Source: Bacillota bacterium
GTDB taxonomy: Bacteria; Bacillota; Clostridia; Acetivibrionales; DSM-1351
Direction of reading: 5' to 3'
Assembly: GCA_023460955.1 (NCBI GenBank)
Contig: JAEWOH010000063.1
Location: forward strand, 14,057 to 78,056
Length of the DNA: 64,000 nucleotides
This document shows, in pieces, positions 51,065 through 59,681 of the stretch (its first letter is position 1; every line of letters begins with the position of its first letter). The notes under the pieces are model-generated. The model saw only the letters and a list, made by a program, of their open reading frames with translations, ran no database searches and had not been told where the DNA came from. A program made the translations under genes and the position numbers.

Positions 51065-52462
51065 ATGATTACAAAACAAAAACCAAAAATCGGATTTCTG
51101 GGTTTAATGCAGGGATTGTATGATGAATCACAGCCCGAATTGCCAAAAATGCAGGAAGCATGGGCAAGACAAGTTGTAGAGCAGCTAAAGGACGTGGCAG
51201 ACCTTGATTTCCCGGGACCTGCAAAAGAGAGAGAAGATATTGAACGATACGTAAAGTATTTCAATGAAAAGGAATATGACGGAATAATCATTGTAAACCT
51301 GTTATACAGTCCTGGTAATCGTTTGATACAGGCAATGAAAAAAAACAGCCTTCCAATTTTGCTTGCAAACATTCAGCCACTTCCTGATGTAACGCCAAAC
51401 TGGGATTGGGTATTGTGTACAACAAATCAAGGAATACATGGAATACAGGATACCAGTAATGTACTGATGAGATGCGGTATTAAGCCGGCAATAATAACAG
51501 ATGATTGGAAATCAGATTCATTCAAAGCATATGTTGAGGACTGGGCACTGGCGGCTAATACATATAACAGGCTAAAAAAGACAAAGCTGGCTATTTTCGG
51601 ACGTATGCACAATATGGGTGATATTCTTGGAGACGATGCCGCACTGTGCAGGAAATTCGGGGTAGAGGCGAATCATGTAACCATTGGCCCTGTTTATAAC
51701 TACATGGAGGCACTTACTAACGAAGAAATAGATGCCCAAATCGAAGAGGATAGAAAAAACTTTAAAATTGATCCTAACCTTAACGAGGAAAACCACCGAT
51801 ATGCGGTACGCATGCAGCTAGGCTTTGAGAAGTTCCTTAAGGATAATGGATACGATGGTTTTTCACAGTTTTTTAACATTTACAAGGAAGATGGAAGATT
51901 TAAGCAGATTCCTATACTTGGTGGCTCCAGCCTTCTTGCCAAAGGTTATGGATATTCAGCCGAGGGTGATACAAATGTTCTAGTGATGACAGTAATAGGT
52001 CATATGATGATTGGAGACCCGCACTTTACTGAAATGTACTCTCTTGATTTCGGCAAAGATTCCGCAATGCTTAGTCATATGGGAGAAGGTAACTGGAAGG
52101 TTGCAAGAAAGGATAGAGGGGTAACCTTGATTGATCGTCCTTTAGACATTGGTGGTTTGGATAATCCGCCAACACCAAAGTTTAATGTTGAACCTGGAAC
52201 AGCAACACTTGTATCCCTTGTTGCAGTAGAGGGAGAAAGATATCAGCTTATTGTTTCAAAGGGTACAATCCTTGATACTGAAGAATTACCGACGGTACCA
52301 ATGAATCATGCATTCTTCAAGCCTGATTCCGGAATTAAAAAGGCAATGGATGAATGGCTGGCAAATGGCGGCACTCACCATGAAGTACTGTTTTTAGGAG
52401 ACTACAGGAGGCGGTTTGAGCTGTTGTGTAAGATTCTTGACATCAAATACATTGAAGTATAA
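51065..52462 (+). CDS. L-arabinose/L-fucose isomerase-family enzyme (AraA-like)
   Basis: 465 residues from the ATG at 51065 (AGGAGG eight bases upstream; the in-frame GTG at 51059 is too close). The metal ligands of AraA are matched: Glu300 (AEGDTN), Glu323 (FTEMYS), His338 (LSHMGEGN) and His438 (THHEVL), spaced much as in E. coli AraA (306/333/350/450). The amino Rossmann-like domain carries IGFLGLMQGLYD. These enzymes convert aldoses to ketoses with Mn. Local sequence differs from canonical AraA, so it belongs to a divergent branch. With GH51 in the operon, L-arabinose to L-ribulose is the best guess. Confidence 0.85.
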   Translation: MITKQKPKIGFLGLMQGLYDESQPELPKMQEAWARQVVEQLKDVADLDFPGPAKEREDIERYVKYFNEKEYDGIIIVNLLYSPGNRLIQAMKKNSLPILLANIQPLPDVTPNWDWVLCTTNQGIHGIQDTSNVLMRCGIKPAIITDDWKSDSFKAYVEDWALAANTYNRLKKTKLAIFGRMHNMGDILGDDAALCRKFGVEANHVTIGPVYNYMEALTNEEIDAQIEEDRKNFKIDPNLNEENHRYAVRMQLGFEKFLKDNGYDGFSQFFNIYKEDGRFKQIPILGGSSLLAKGYGYSAEGDTNVLVMTVIGHMMIGDPHFTEMYSLDFGKDSAMLSHMGEGNWKVARKDRGVTLIDRPLDIGGLDNPPTPKFNVEPGTATLVSLVAVEGERYQLIVSKGTILDTEELPTVPMNHAFFKPDSGIKKAMDEWLANGGTHHEVLFLGDYRRRFELLCKILDIKYIEV

Positions 52463-52523
52463 TATTTGTTTAGGTACAAATAAATGTAAAATACAATGAA
52501 AATAACAGTGAAGGTATAATGGC

Positions 52524-53471
52524 GTGAGTGATAAATATAAGTTAATGGTTGATGTTTCAAAAATGTATTATTGTTTTGGTATGAATCAAAAGGATATAGC
52601 GGTTGAGCTTGGTATATCCCGGGGTTATGTATGCCAGCTGATGGAGCAGGCGCGAAAATCTGGTATCATTGAGTTTAAAATCAATGACGTTACCAAAGAG
52701 GAGAAGGAAATTGAAGCTCATATCCGGTCAAAATTCAATTTGCGTAAGGCTATAGTTGTTCCTTCACTATCTAATGCCGACCCAAATCAGTTGAATCAGG
52801 AAGTTGTGGAAAGAACCTGTATATACCTGGACTCCATAATTGAAAGCGAAATGATAATTGCTTTCTCATGGGGATGGACCGTATTCCAGATTTCCTCCAA
52901 TATGGTAAAAAACAAGGATATAAAAAATGTGGTTTCTATTCCTCTGTCCGGAGGTATGACCAACCTGCAGAAAAAGATTTATGTATCAGAGATATCAACA
53001 AACATAGCAGAAGCGTACAATGGGACACCTTTATTTATTCCTCTGCCGGCAGTTCTGCAGAACGCCCAGATAAAAGAAGCTTTATTCAGCGATATTAACG
53101 TAAATAGTGTATTAAACAAAATCAAAGAGGCTGATATTGCACTTTTTACGGTAGGTAGTTTTGGAGAACAGAATGTATTATACCGTGGTGGGTACATTGA
53201 TGAAAAAATAATGAAGTCCCTCACAAAAAAGAATGCTGTTGGCGATCTATGTGCCCACTTTATTAATGAATACGGAGAAATTTGCGACAAGGAATTGGAT
53301 GAGCGGACAGTGACAATTAACCTGAATGATTTTAGAAAGATTAAATCCAAGGTTTGTGTTGCAACCGGCACTCAAAAAGTGAAACCACTTATTGGGGCAC
53401 TCAGAAAAGAATACATTGATGTCCTTATCACAGATGAAAATACTGTTAATGAAATGCTAAAAATGATTTAA
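52524..53471 (+). CDS. SorC/DeoR-type sugar-binding transcriptional regulator
   Basis: 315 residues from the GTG at 52524 (GAAGG nine bases upstream; the ATG at 52519 is out of frame). Amino-terminal helix-turn-helix MNQKDIAVELGISRGYVCQLMEQARKSG reversed into a short arm, then the SorC effector domain (about 60-315) with sugar-isomerase-like blocks AFSWGWTVFQISSNM, SIPLSGGM and FTVGSFGEQ. SorC regulators bind phosphorylated sugars such as deoxyribose-5-phosphate, fructose bisphosphate or sorbitol-6-phosphate. It is embedded in the operon it most likely controls, through the palindrome near the promoter. Confidence 0.9.
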   Translation: MSDKYKLMVDVSKMYYCFGMNQKDIAVELGISRGYVCQLMEQARKSGIIEFKINDVTKEEKEIEAHIRSKFNLRKAIVVPSLSNADPNQLNQEVVERTCIYLDSIIESEMIIAFSWGWTVFQISSNMVKNKDIKNVVSIPLSGGMTNLQKKIYVSEISTNIAEAYNGTPLFIPLPAVLQNAQIKEALFSDINVNSVLNKIKEADIALFTVGSFGEQNVLYRGGYIDEKIMKSLTKKNAVGDLCAHFINEYGEICDKELDERTVTINLNDFRKIKSKVCVATGTQKVKPLIGALRKEYIDVLITDENTVNEMLKMI

Positions 53472-53483
53472 AAGGAGTATTTT

Positions 53484-53870
53484 ATGAAATTAGTTGGGAT
53501 AGACCATATAACAATTAATTGTTCAGATATTGATGGTTCTTTCAGGTTCTATGAGGAAATATTAGACTTAAAGCGCTTAAATGATGTGGACATGGGTGAC
53601 CATATTTTACATTATTACCAGCTTACCGATATAAAGCTTGAATTAATAGAATATAAAGAACCTCAGAAACTATATAAAACCGGAAATACTGATACTGGCC
53701 TGTATCGTCACTTTGCAGTATATACAGACGATATTGAAGAGATCAGATCACGGTGTGAAGACAAAGGTTATTCAATAAATCTTAATCCAACTTACATTCC
53801 ACAGATTGATAAGAAGGTTATGCTCATTGTTGATCCGAACGGGGTAGAGATTGAAATAATACAATCTTAA
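53484..53870 (+). CDS. VOC-superfamily (glyoxalase-fold) protein
   Basis: 128 residues. It has one VOC domain with metal-ligand positions His (GIDHITINC), Glu region (DIKLELIEY), His (RHFAVYTDD) and Glu (GVEIEII), so it may bind a divalent metal. VOC enzymes include glyoxalase I, epimerases and dioxygenases. In a sugar operon it could epimerise an intermediate or remove methylglyoxal from triose phosphates. AAAGGAG precedes the ATG, 12 bases after the regulator's stop. Confidence 0.85.
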   Translation: MKLVGIDHITINCSDIDGSFRFYEEILDLKRLNDVDMGDHILHYYQLTDIKLELIEYKEPQKLYKTGNTDTGLYRHFAVYTDDIEEIRSRCEDKGYSINLNPTYIPQIDKKVMLIVDPNGVEIEIIQS

Positions 53871-53964
53871 ATATTAGAATGGATTTCTATTAAAAATAAT
53901 TGCATCGAGCTACCGGATGCTAAATAAGAAATCCGGTACAGCTAGGATGGAAATGAGGTTAAAT

Positions 53965-55470
53965 ATGGATAAAGCTAAATTAGTATTAGATAAAGACTTT
54001 GTAATTTCAAAAATAGATGAAAAAGTTTTCGGTTCATTTGTAGAGCCTCTCGGAAGATGTATATATGGCGGTATTTACGAACCAGGTCATCCAACGGCAG
54101 ACGAAAAAGGATTTAGAAGAGATGTTCTGGAATTAACCAAACCATTAAATGTTACATTAAACCGTTTCCCAGGGGGAAATTTCGTATCAACCTATCGTTG
54201 GGAAGATGGCATCGGACCAAAGGAAAAGAGACCAAGAAGAGCTGAAGTTGCTTGGCAGTGTATTGAAACCAATGAATTTGGACTCAATGAGTTTGCCGAC
54301 TGGTCAAAATTGAACGGTTCAGATGTAATGATGACAGTGAACCTTGCTACAAGAGGTGTTTTAGAGGCCATGGACTGTGTTGAGTACTGTAACTTCAACG
54401 AAGGTACCTATTGGTCCGATCTACGTGTTTCGCATGGATATAAAAATCCCCATGGATATCGCTACTGGTGTCTTACAAATGAAATTGACGGGGTTTGGCA
54501 GGTTGGACAGAAGACCGGCACTGACTACGGAAGAATAGCAAGAGAAGCTTCAAAAGGTATGAAATTGCTTGATGATAGTATAAAAACTGTGTTAGCGGGT
54601 TCTTCCTCGCCATCACAGGCAACTTTCCCCGGCTTTGACGCGGCTGCTCTTGAGGAATCTTATGAATTTATAGATTATCTCTCCATCCATCAATATATAG
54701 GAAACGCAAAAAATGATACACCAAATTATCTTGCAAAACCTATAACAACAGATGCCTATCTTAAGGCTGCAGCATCAACAATTGATTATATAAAGGCCAA
54801 AACCAGAAGCAATAAAAAAGTAAATATTTCCTTCGATGAGTTTAATACTTGGCATTCAATAGCCGAGGAGGCTAGGTTCAATACTAAGTGGCAGATAGCA
54901 CCTCCTCTGCTGGAAGACACATACACAATTGAGGATGCATTAGCCCTCGGAGGTATGCTGCTTGCGGTATTAAAGAATGCTGATCGTGTGGAAATAGCCT
55001 GTGTATCTGAATTAGTAAACTGCATATCGCATATTCGCACCAAAAATGGCGGTGGTGCATGGGTTCTGCCACCATATTTTACATTTTTACTGTTTTCTAA
55101 ATATGGAAGGGGTAGCTCATTAGTTACTTCAATAAGTTCACCGAAATATGATTCAACTGATTTTACCGATATCCCTTACCTTGATGCAGCAGCCACCATG
55201 GCAGATAATGGTGATTTAACCATCTTTGCTATTAATAGAAGTCTTGAGGAGACTCTGCCGCTGGAGACTGAATTGAGAGGGTTCTCAGAATATGCAGTTG
55301 CAGAACACATTGTTCTTACAAGCGGAAATCCTAAGGACACAAATACTGAAGAAAATCCAAACTTTGTTACTCCTAAGAGCAATGGAGATGCCCAGATAGA
55401 TGGAAACAAGGTCATGGCCAATCTGCCAAAACTATCTTGGAATGTTATTCGTCTTCAAAAAATCAAGTAA
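53965..55470 (+). CDS. GH51 alpha-L-arabinofuranosidase
   Basis: 501 residues from the ATG at 53965 (GAGGT six bases upstream; an earlier frame start at 53917 has no site). Catalytic acid/base Glu173 (LTNEID) and nucleophile Glu292 (SFDEFNTWH) sit in the GH51 barrel, with the amino-terminal FGSFVEPLGRCIYGGIYEPGHP block and a carboxy beta-sandwich. No signal peptide: it removes alpha-L-arabinofuranosyl residues from imported oligosaccharides in the cytoplasm. Free arabinose would then feed the isomerase encoded upstream. Confidence 0.96.
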   Translation: MDKAKLVLDKDFVISKIDEKVFGSFVEPLGRCIYGGIYEPGHPTADEKGFRRDVLELTKPLNVTLNRFPGGNFVSTYRWEDGIGPKEKRPRRAEVAWQCIETNEFGLNEFADWSKLNGSDVMMTVNLATRGVLEAMDCVEYCNFNEGTYWSDLRVSHGYKNPHGYRYWCLTNEIDGVWQVGQKTGTDYGRIAREASKGMKLLDDSIKTVLAGSSSPSQATFPGFDAAALEESYEFIDYLSIHQYIGNAKNDTPNYLAKPITTDAYLKAAASTIDYIKAKTRSNKKVNISFDEFNTWHSIAEEARFNTKWQIAPPLLEDTYTIEDALALGGMLLAVLKNADRVEIACVSELVNCISHIRTKNGGGAWVLPPYFTFLLFSKYGRGSSLVTSISSPKYDSTDFTDIPYLDAAATMADNGDLTIFAINRSLEETLPLETELRGFSEYAVAEHIVLTSGNPKDTNTEENPNFVTPKSNGDAQIDGNKVMANLPKLSWNVIRLQKIK

Positions 55471-55486
55471 TAAAGGAGAATAAGTT

Positions 55487-55993
55487 ATGGACGTATACAA
55501 AGAATTACCCAGGGCGTCCTTTTCAGAGAATATGCTGACCGGTATAGGTGATGATTGGATGCTGGTAACAGCAGGCAACGAAACAGACGGCTGTAATACA
55601 TTGACTGCTTGCTGGGGAGGAATAGGCAATCTCTGGCACAGAGACGCTGCATTCATATTTATTAGGCCAACACGTTACACTTATGAGTTTATAGAGAAGA
55701 ATGATATGTTTTCTCTTACATTTTTCCCCAAGGGTTATAAGAAAGCGTTGTCCTTGCTAGGCTCAAAATCCGGTCGTGATTGTGACAAAGTATCAGAGGC
55801 TGAGCTTACAACTCAGTATCTGGACGGTGTGCCTACTTTTGAACAGGGAAACCTCTGTATCATATGTAAAAAGATGTATTACCTGGATTTTGTGCCTGAG
55901 CGTATACCTGAGGATGTATTGAAACGATTTTACCACGACGGAGATTTTCATCGTTTCTATGCCGGTGAAATTCTAAAAATTTATAAAAAATAG
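55487..55993 (+). CDS. Flavin-reductase-like (split-barrel FMN) protein
   Basis: 168 residues. Pattern of the flavin reductase-like family: DWMLVTAGNETDGCNTLTACWGGIGNLW, FIRPTRYTYEFIEKNDMFSLTFFP, then KKALSLLGSKSGRDCDK. These proteins bind FMN in a split beta barrel and reduce flavin or unknown acceptors. Last gene of the sugar operon (16 bases after GH51), closed by a terminator. Its role in sugar use is unclear. AAAGGAG precedes the ATG. Confidence 0.85.
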   Translation: MDVYKELPRASFSENMLTGIGDDWMLVTAGNETDGCNTLTACWGGIGNLWHRDAAFIFIRPTRYTYEFIEKNDMFSLTFFPKGYKKALSLLGSKSGRDCDKVSEAELTTQYLDGVPTFEQGNLCIICKKMYYLDFVPERIPEDVLKRFYHDGDFHRFYAGEILKIYKK

Positions 55994-56000
55994 AAATGTG

Positions 56001-56042
56001 AAGACCGGATATCTTACAGTAACTGAGATGTTCGGTCTTTTA
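56001..56042 (+). terminator. Terminator of the sugar operon
   Basis: aagaccggatatct and agatgttcggtctt pair with a few mismatches, followed by tttag. It starts eight bases after the last stop. Confidence 0.75.
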
Positions 56043-56218
56043 GCTTTTAGATACTCAAAAAAACTTCATTTATTGTCCTCCTGTTAGTGGTATAATTCAA
56101 GTATTATTAAGGTCTATACAATATTATTATTAGAAACGAAAAATATATATAAAATAGTTAAAAAATAAATAATAAACAACATACAATAAACAACAATAGC
56201 TTATATGGAGGTTTTACA

Positions 56219-57820
56219 ATGATGATGAAAAGTGAAAACAATCATGATTCAACTGCCGATTGCACAAGTGGTAAATACTTTGAAAACCCAATACTTCCCG
56301 GCTTCTATCCTGACCCGTCAATTTGCAGAGTGGGAGAGGATTACTATCTGGTAACTTCTTCATTTTCCTACTTCCCGGGTATACCTATATTTCATAGCAG
56401 AGACCTGATCAACTGGAAGCAGATAGGCCATGTTCTGGACCGCCCTTCTCAGCTAGACCTTGATGACGGGGGACATTCAGCAGGTATTTACGCACCTACA
56501 ATACGATATCACCAGGGTAAATTTTTTGTGATAACTACAAATGTAACCAGAGGCGGAAACTTTATTGTGACTGCAGACAATCCTTCAGGCCCATGGTCTG
56601 ATCCTTACTGGCTCAACGATGCCCCGGGAATTGATCCGTCACTCTTTTTTGATGATGACGGTAAGGCATACTATGTGGGAACAAGTGAGGCTCCCGAAGG
56701 AGGCAAATATTTCGGAGATAATGAAATATGGCTTCAGGAGTTGGATTTGAACACTATGACACTGACTGGGCAAAGATACGGCTTGTGGAGAGGTGCCCTA
56801 AAAAATGCAATATGGCCAGAAGGACCACACATATATAAAATTAATGGAATGTATTATTTATTGATAGCCGAAGGTGGTACCGACTACCATCATTCGGTGA
56901 CAATTGCCAGAAGCCGGCAGTTAACAGGTCCGTATGAAGGAAATCCTGGCAACCCGATTCTGACTCATAGACACCTGGGGAGGGCCTACCCTATAGCTAA
57001 TACCGGTCATGCTGATCTGATTGAAACCCAGAACGGTGAATGGTGGATGGTTGCTCTGGCTTCACGTCCATATGGGGGCTATTTCAGAAATTTGGGCCGC
57101 GAAACCTTTATGGCTCCTGTAGAATGGGAGGATGGCTGGCCTGTAGTTAGTCCCGGTACCGGCAAACTAGAATTCAAATATTTAAGGCCGGAACTGCCAC
57201 AGGATCCGGAAATAGTGCCCCAAGTAAGAGACGATTTTGATAGCGCAGAATTTGAATTAGTCTGGAATGTGCTTCGCACGCCAAGGGAACAGTTCTGGAG
57301 CCTCACCGACAGACCGGGCTATCTGAGGTTGAGACTCATACCCGAAAAGCTGACGGAGTTAAGTAATCCAAGCTTTATCTGTCGACGTCAGCAGCACATG
57401 AACTTTTCCGCGGCAGCCTGCATGGAATTCAGGCCAGTCGAGGATAACGAGGCTGCAGGAATAGCACTTATACAAAGCAATGACTTTAATCTGAGGATGG
57501 AGTACACTTGGGCTGCCGGTCAAAATGAAGTTCGTCTTATAAGGTGCTTTAATGGAGAAGAAACAATTCTTGCAAGGCAGGAACTTGCAGGGCCGAAGGT
57601 GTATATGAAAGTCACTGCAGAAGGACAGGATTACAGCTTTTATTTAGGGAATACTGAAAATGACATGAAGCCGCTGGCGGAAAAAGTGGATGGCAGGCTG
57701 TTGAGCACTGATGTTGCAGGAGGTTTTGTAGGAACCTATATAGGCATGTATGCCAGCAGCAACGGAAAAGGGAGTTCAAATCATGCTGATTTTGATTGGT
57801 TTGAATACAAGCAGTGTTAA
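56219..57820 (+). CDS. GH43 beta-xylosidase / arabinofuranosidase
   Basis: 533 residues. Five-bladed propeller with the GH43 triad Asp32 (YPDPS), Asp139 (GIDPS) and Glu201 (WPEGPH), followed by a concanavalin-like carboxy domain (about 330-533, ending DFDWFEYKQC). This two-domain layout fits GH43 subfamilies of xylosidases and arabinofuranosidases. No signal peptide, so it acts on imported xylo- or arabinoxylo-oligosaccharides. GGAGG precedes ATGATGATG, of which the first or second is the start. An extended -10 (TGGTATAAT ending at 56096) may be its promoter. Confidence 0.93.
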   Translation: MMMKSENNHDSTADCTSGKYFENPILPGFYPDPSICRVGEDYYLVTSSFSYFPGIPIFHSRDLINWKQIGHVLDRPSQLDLDDGGHSAGIYAPTIRYHQGKFFVITTNVTRGGNFIVTADNPSGPWSDPYWLNDAPGIDPSLFFDDDGKAYYVGTSEAPEGGKYFGDNEIWLQELDLNTMTLTGQRYGLWRGALKNAIWPEGPHIYKINGMYYLLIAEGGTDYHHSVTIARSRQLTGPYEGNPGNPILTHRHLGRAYPIANTGHADLIETQNGEWWMVALASRPYGGYFRNLGRETFMAPVEWEDGWPVVSPGTGKLEFKYLRPELPQDPEIVPQVRDDFDSAEFELVWNVLRTPREQFWSLTDRPGYLRLRLIPEKLTELSNPSFICRRQQHMNFSAAACMEFRPVEDNEAAGIALIQSNDFNLRMEYTWAAGQNEVRLIRCFNGEETILARQELAGPKVYMKVTAEGQDYSFYLGNTENDMKPLAEKVDGRLLSTDVAGGFVGTYIGMYASSNGKGSSNHADFDWFEYKQC

Positions 57821-57883
57821 TTGCAGTCAATACTCAAGGTGATTTCAATTAGAATTCAATTAGGCTATTAGGAGTGAAAAGGT

Positions 57884-58093
57884 ATGGTGCTTGAGAATGG
57901 ATCGGATAAGTGTATATGCAGAAAAATTTCCTGTCCTCGTCACGGGGATTGCAAGGCGTGCATCGAGCATCATACCATTAGCACAAAATACCTGCCATAT
58001 TGCAGGAGGAAAATATCCGGTAAGAATATAACAGAAATAACAGAAATAACAAAAATAAAAGATAAAAGACATAAAAAAGCAAAAAAATATTAA
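57884..58093 (+). CDS. Small cysteine-rich protein
   Basis: 69 residues. The first 45 contain CICRKISCPRHGDCKACIEHH and a further Cys before the basic tail, a spacing that suggests a metal site (five to six Cys plus His). Similar short proteins occur in clostridia to my recollection, without known function. The lysine-rich tail contains a 3x ITEIT-type repeat caused by a 9-bp DNA repeat. AGGAG and AAAGG sites precede the ATG. It lies 33 bases before the FMN-reductase gene, so the two are probably co-transcribed. Confidence 0.7.
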   Translation: MVLENGSDKCICRKISCPRHGDCKACIEHHTISTKYLPYCRRKISGKNITEITEITKIKDKRHKKAKKY

Positions 58094-58126
58094 AGACAGA
58101 GGAACAACTGTAAAGGAGAAGAATGT

Positions 58127-58750
58127 ATGAAGGTACTTGCATTAAACGGAAGTCCGCATAAAAACGGATGTACATATACAGGAATAAAACTTATTTCAGA
58201 ACAACTTGAAAAGGAAAATATCGAAGTAGAAATACTTCATGTGGGAAATCAGGTAATTAGAGGTTGTATGGCCTGTAATCACTGTTCAAGGTCTGCAGAT
58301 AAAAAATGTATTTTTAACGATGACCTTGTAAACGAGGTTATTGAAAAGACTAAAGAAATTGACGGTATAATTATTGGCTCACCCGTTTATTATTCAGGTA
58401 TTGCCGGTACAATGAAAGCTTTTCTGGATAGACTGTTTTATTCAGGAGCACATCTCCAGTACAAAGTTGGGACCGCGTTGGTATCGTTAAGACGTTCAGG
58501 CGGCGTGGATACCTTCCACCAGATGAACAATTATTTTAACCTGGCAAACGTAATAATTACGCCATCTCATTACTGGAATGTCATCCATGGTTCAAATCCT
58601 GAAGAGGTAATGCAGGATAAGGAGGGTGTCCAGATAATGCAGACTTTAGGTCAGAAAATGGCGTGGCTTATGAAATCCCTTGAGTACAGCAAAAATAATG
58701 TCAAGCTTCCTGAAATGGAAAAGAGGGTTTGGACTAACTTTATTAGATAG
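58127..58750 (+). CDS. NADPH-dependent FMN reductase / iron-sulfur flavoprotein-like
   Basis: 207 residues of flavodoxin fold: LALNGSPHKNGCTYTGI at the amino end (phosphate loop of FMN), CMACNHCSRSADKKCIFNDDL (a Cys cluster, CxxCxxC type, as in iron-sulfur flavoproteins), then GIIIGSPVYYSGIAGTMKAFLDR. The cysteine pattern suggests a [4Fe-4S] or disulfide site. Reduces an unknown acceptor in the cytoplasm. AAGGAG precedes the ATG. Confidence 0.88.
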   Translation: MKVLALNGSPHKNGCTYTGIKLISEQLEKENIEVEILHVGNQVIRGCMACNHCSRSADKKCIFNDDLVNEVIEKTKEIDGIIIGSPVYYSGIAGTMKAFLDRLFYSGAHLQYKVGTALVSLRRSGGVDTFHQMNNYFNLANVIITPSHYWNVIHGSNPEEVMQDKEGVQIMQTLGQKMAWLMKSLEYSKNNVKLPEMEKRVWTNFIR

Positions 58751-58798
58751 ATTTTATATAATTGACGTCATAAAAAAAGCTTAAGAATGTTATTCACT

Positions 58799-59013
58799 GT
58801 ACTAAATTTAATTAAATGGATTGCACACAAAGCTCTTACTTGAAATAGTATGGCTCTAAACAAGCACTTAAGCCGTCGCAGCGACTTGACCATCCTGGTC
58901 TCGCATGCTGCTCAAATTTACATCCTGTAAATTAGCCGGCTCACATACTTGTTTTTCGCCAACAAATTTCAGTAAGAGCTTTTATCGTGCTTACCATTTA
59001 ATTAAATTTGTAC
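58799..59013. mobile_element. MITE-like element with ~48-bp imperfect terminal inverted repeats
   Basis: The left arm 58799-58846 and right arm 58966-59013 are inverted copies with a few mismatches and single-base gaps: both run from GTAC-AAATTTAATTAAATGG to AAGCTCTTACT-GAAAT. The ~120-base middle can form further hairpins and has no reading frame. There is no clear target-site duplication. A shorter sequence with related ends lies at 63057-63121. It could instead be a large cruciform terminator of the FMN-reductase gene. Confidence 0.6.
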
Positions 59014-59074
59014 TGGATTAATTAATAAGGCCTATTTCTTAAGTCAAATTAATAAAGCCCAAGCTTCAAAATGT

Positions 59075-59467
59075 TTATGTCTTCTTTATAAACTCCAGCT
59101 TACACTTGGGGCAGGTTATGCGTATTTTCCCTTTTCCTTTGGGAACCCTGACCTCCTGTTTGCAGCCGGGACACTTGAAATACCTGTAGATTTTGTAAGA
59201 GTTTATTCTGTTGCGTTTTTTATTAATCCATGCTGCAGCAGGATTCCATACTTTCAGGAAAGCGTTGTTTTCTTTGCGTCTCATAACATGGTTTTTTGAT
59301 AGTGCCCTATAGAGAAAAACTATAAAAGGGATATAAACCAGATAATTTAATATGCCTGCGGGTAAAATATAGAATATTATTGAAAGCAGAAAGGATAAAA
59401 AAAGCAGACCAACTGACAACTGGTCAACACCGTATCTTCCCGTCATAAACCTTCTGAACCAATTCAT
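59075..59467 (-). CDS. Membrane protein with C-terminal zinc ribbon
   Basis: 130 residues from the ATG at 59467 (GGAGG seven bases upstream). Two hydrophobic segments (about 18-35 and 40-58) are followed by a basic stretch and a zinc ribbon, CPGC and CPKC, about 20 residues apart near the carboxy end. Small clostridial proteins of this shape are frequent and unassigned. It stands alone, divergent from the leader of the hydrogenase-maturation operon. Confidence 0.75.
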   Translation of the reverse strand: MNWFRRFMTGRYGVDQLSVGLLFLSFLLSIIFYILPAGILNYLVYIPFIVFLYRALSKNHVMRRKENNAFLKVWNPAAAWINKKRNRINSYKIYRYFKCPGCKQEVRVPKGKGKIRITCPKCKLEFIKKT

Positions 59468-59646
59468 AAGCAATCCTCCAAATTAAATGTGACCTGTTAA
59501 CTAAGTGCGATAGATTAGTTGATTAATAATACATTTATTCTTATTTTAGTTATTGGTAAAATCAATTTCAAGCCAACCTGTGAAATTTAATAATAAATTC
59601 ATATATCTGGGTGCTATATTTGTCACCTAGAGAAAATCTGCAGAGC

Positions 59647-59675
59647 TTGATATTTATACCATACTGTGTTAAAAT
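59647..59675 (+). promoter_or_regulatory. Promoter of the hydrogenase-maturation leader
   Basis: TTGATA (59647-59652) and TAAAAT (59670-59675) are 17 bases apart; transcription would start near 59682, just before the first hairpin of the structured leader. Confidence 0.6.
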
Positions 59676-59681
59676 ATTATC

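Noticed and set aside
59500..59530. Possible Rex half-site near the hydG leader (ctgttaactaagt)
   Set aside because: Only one arm matches; the other is too far from the consensus.
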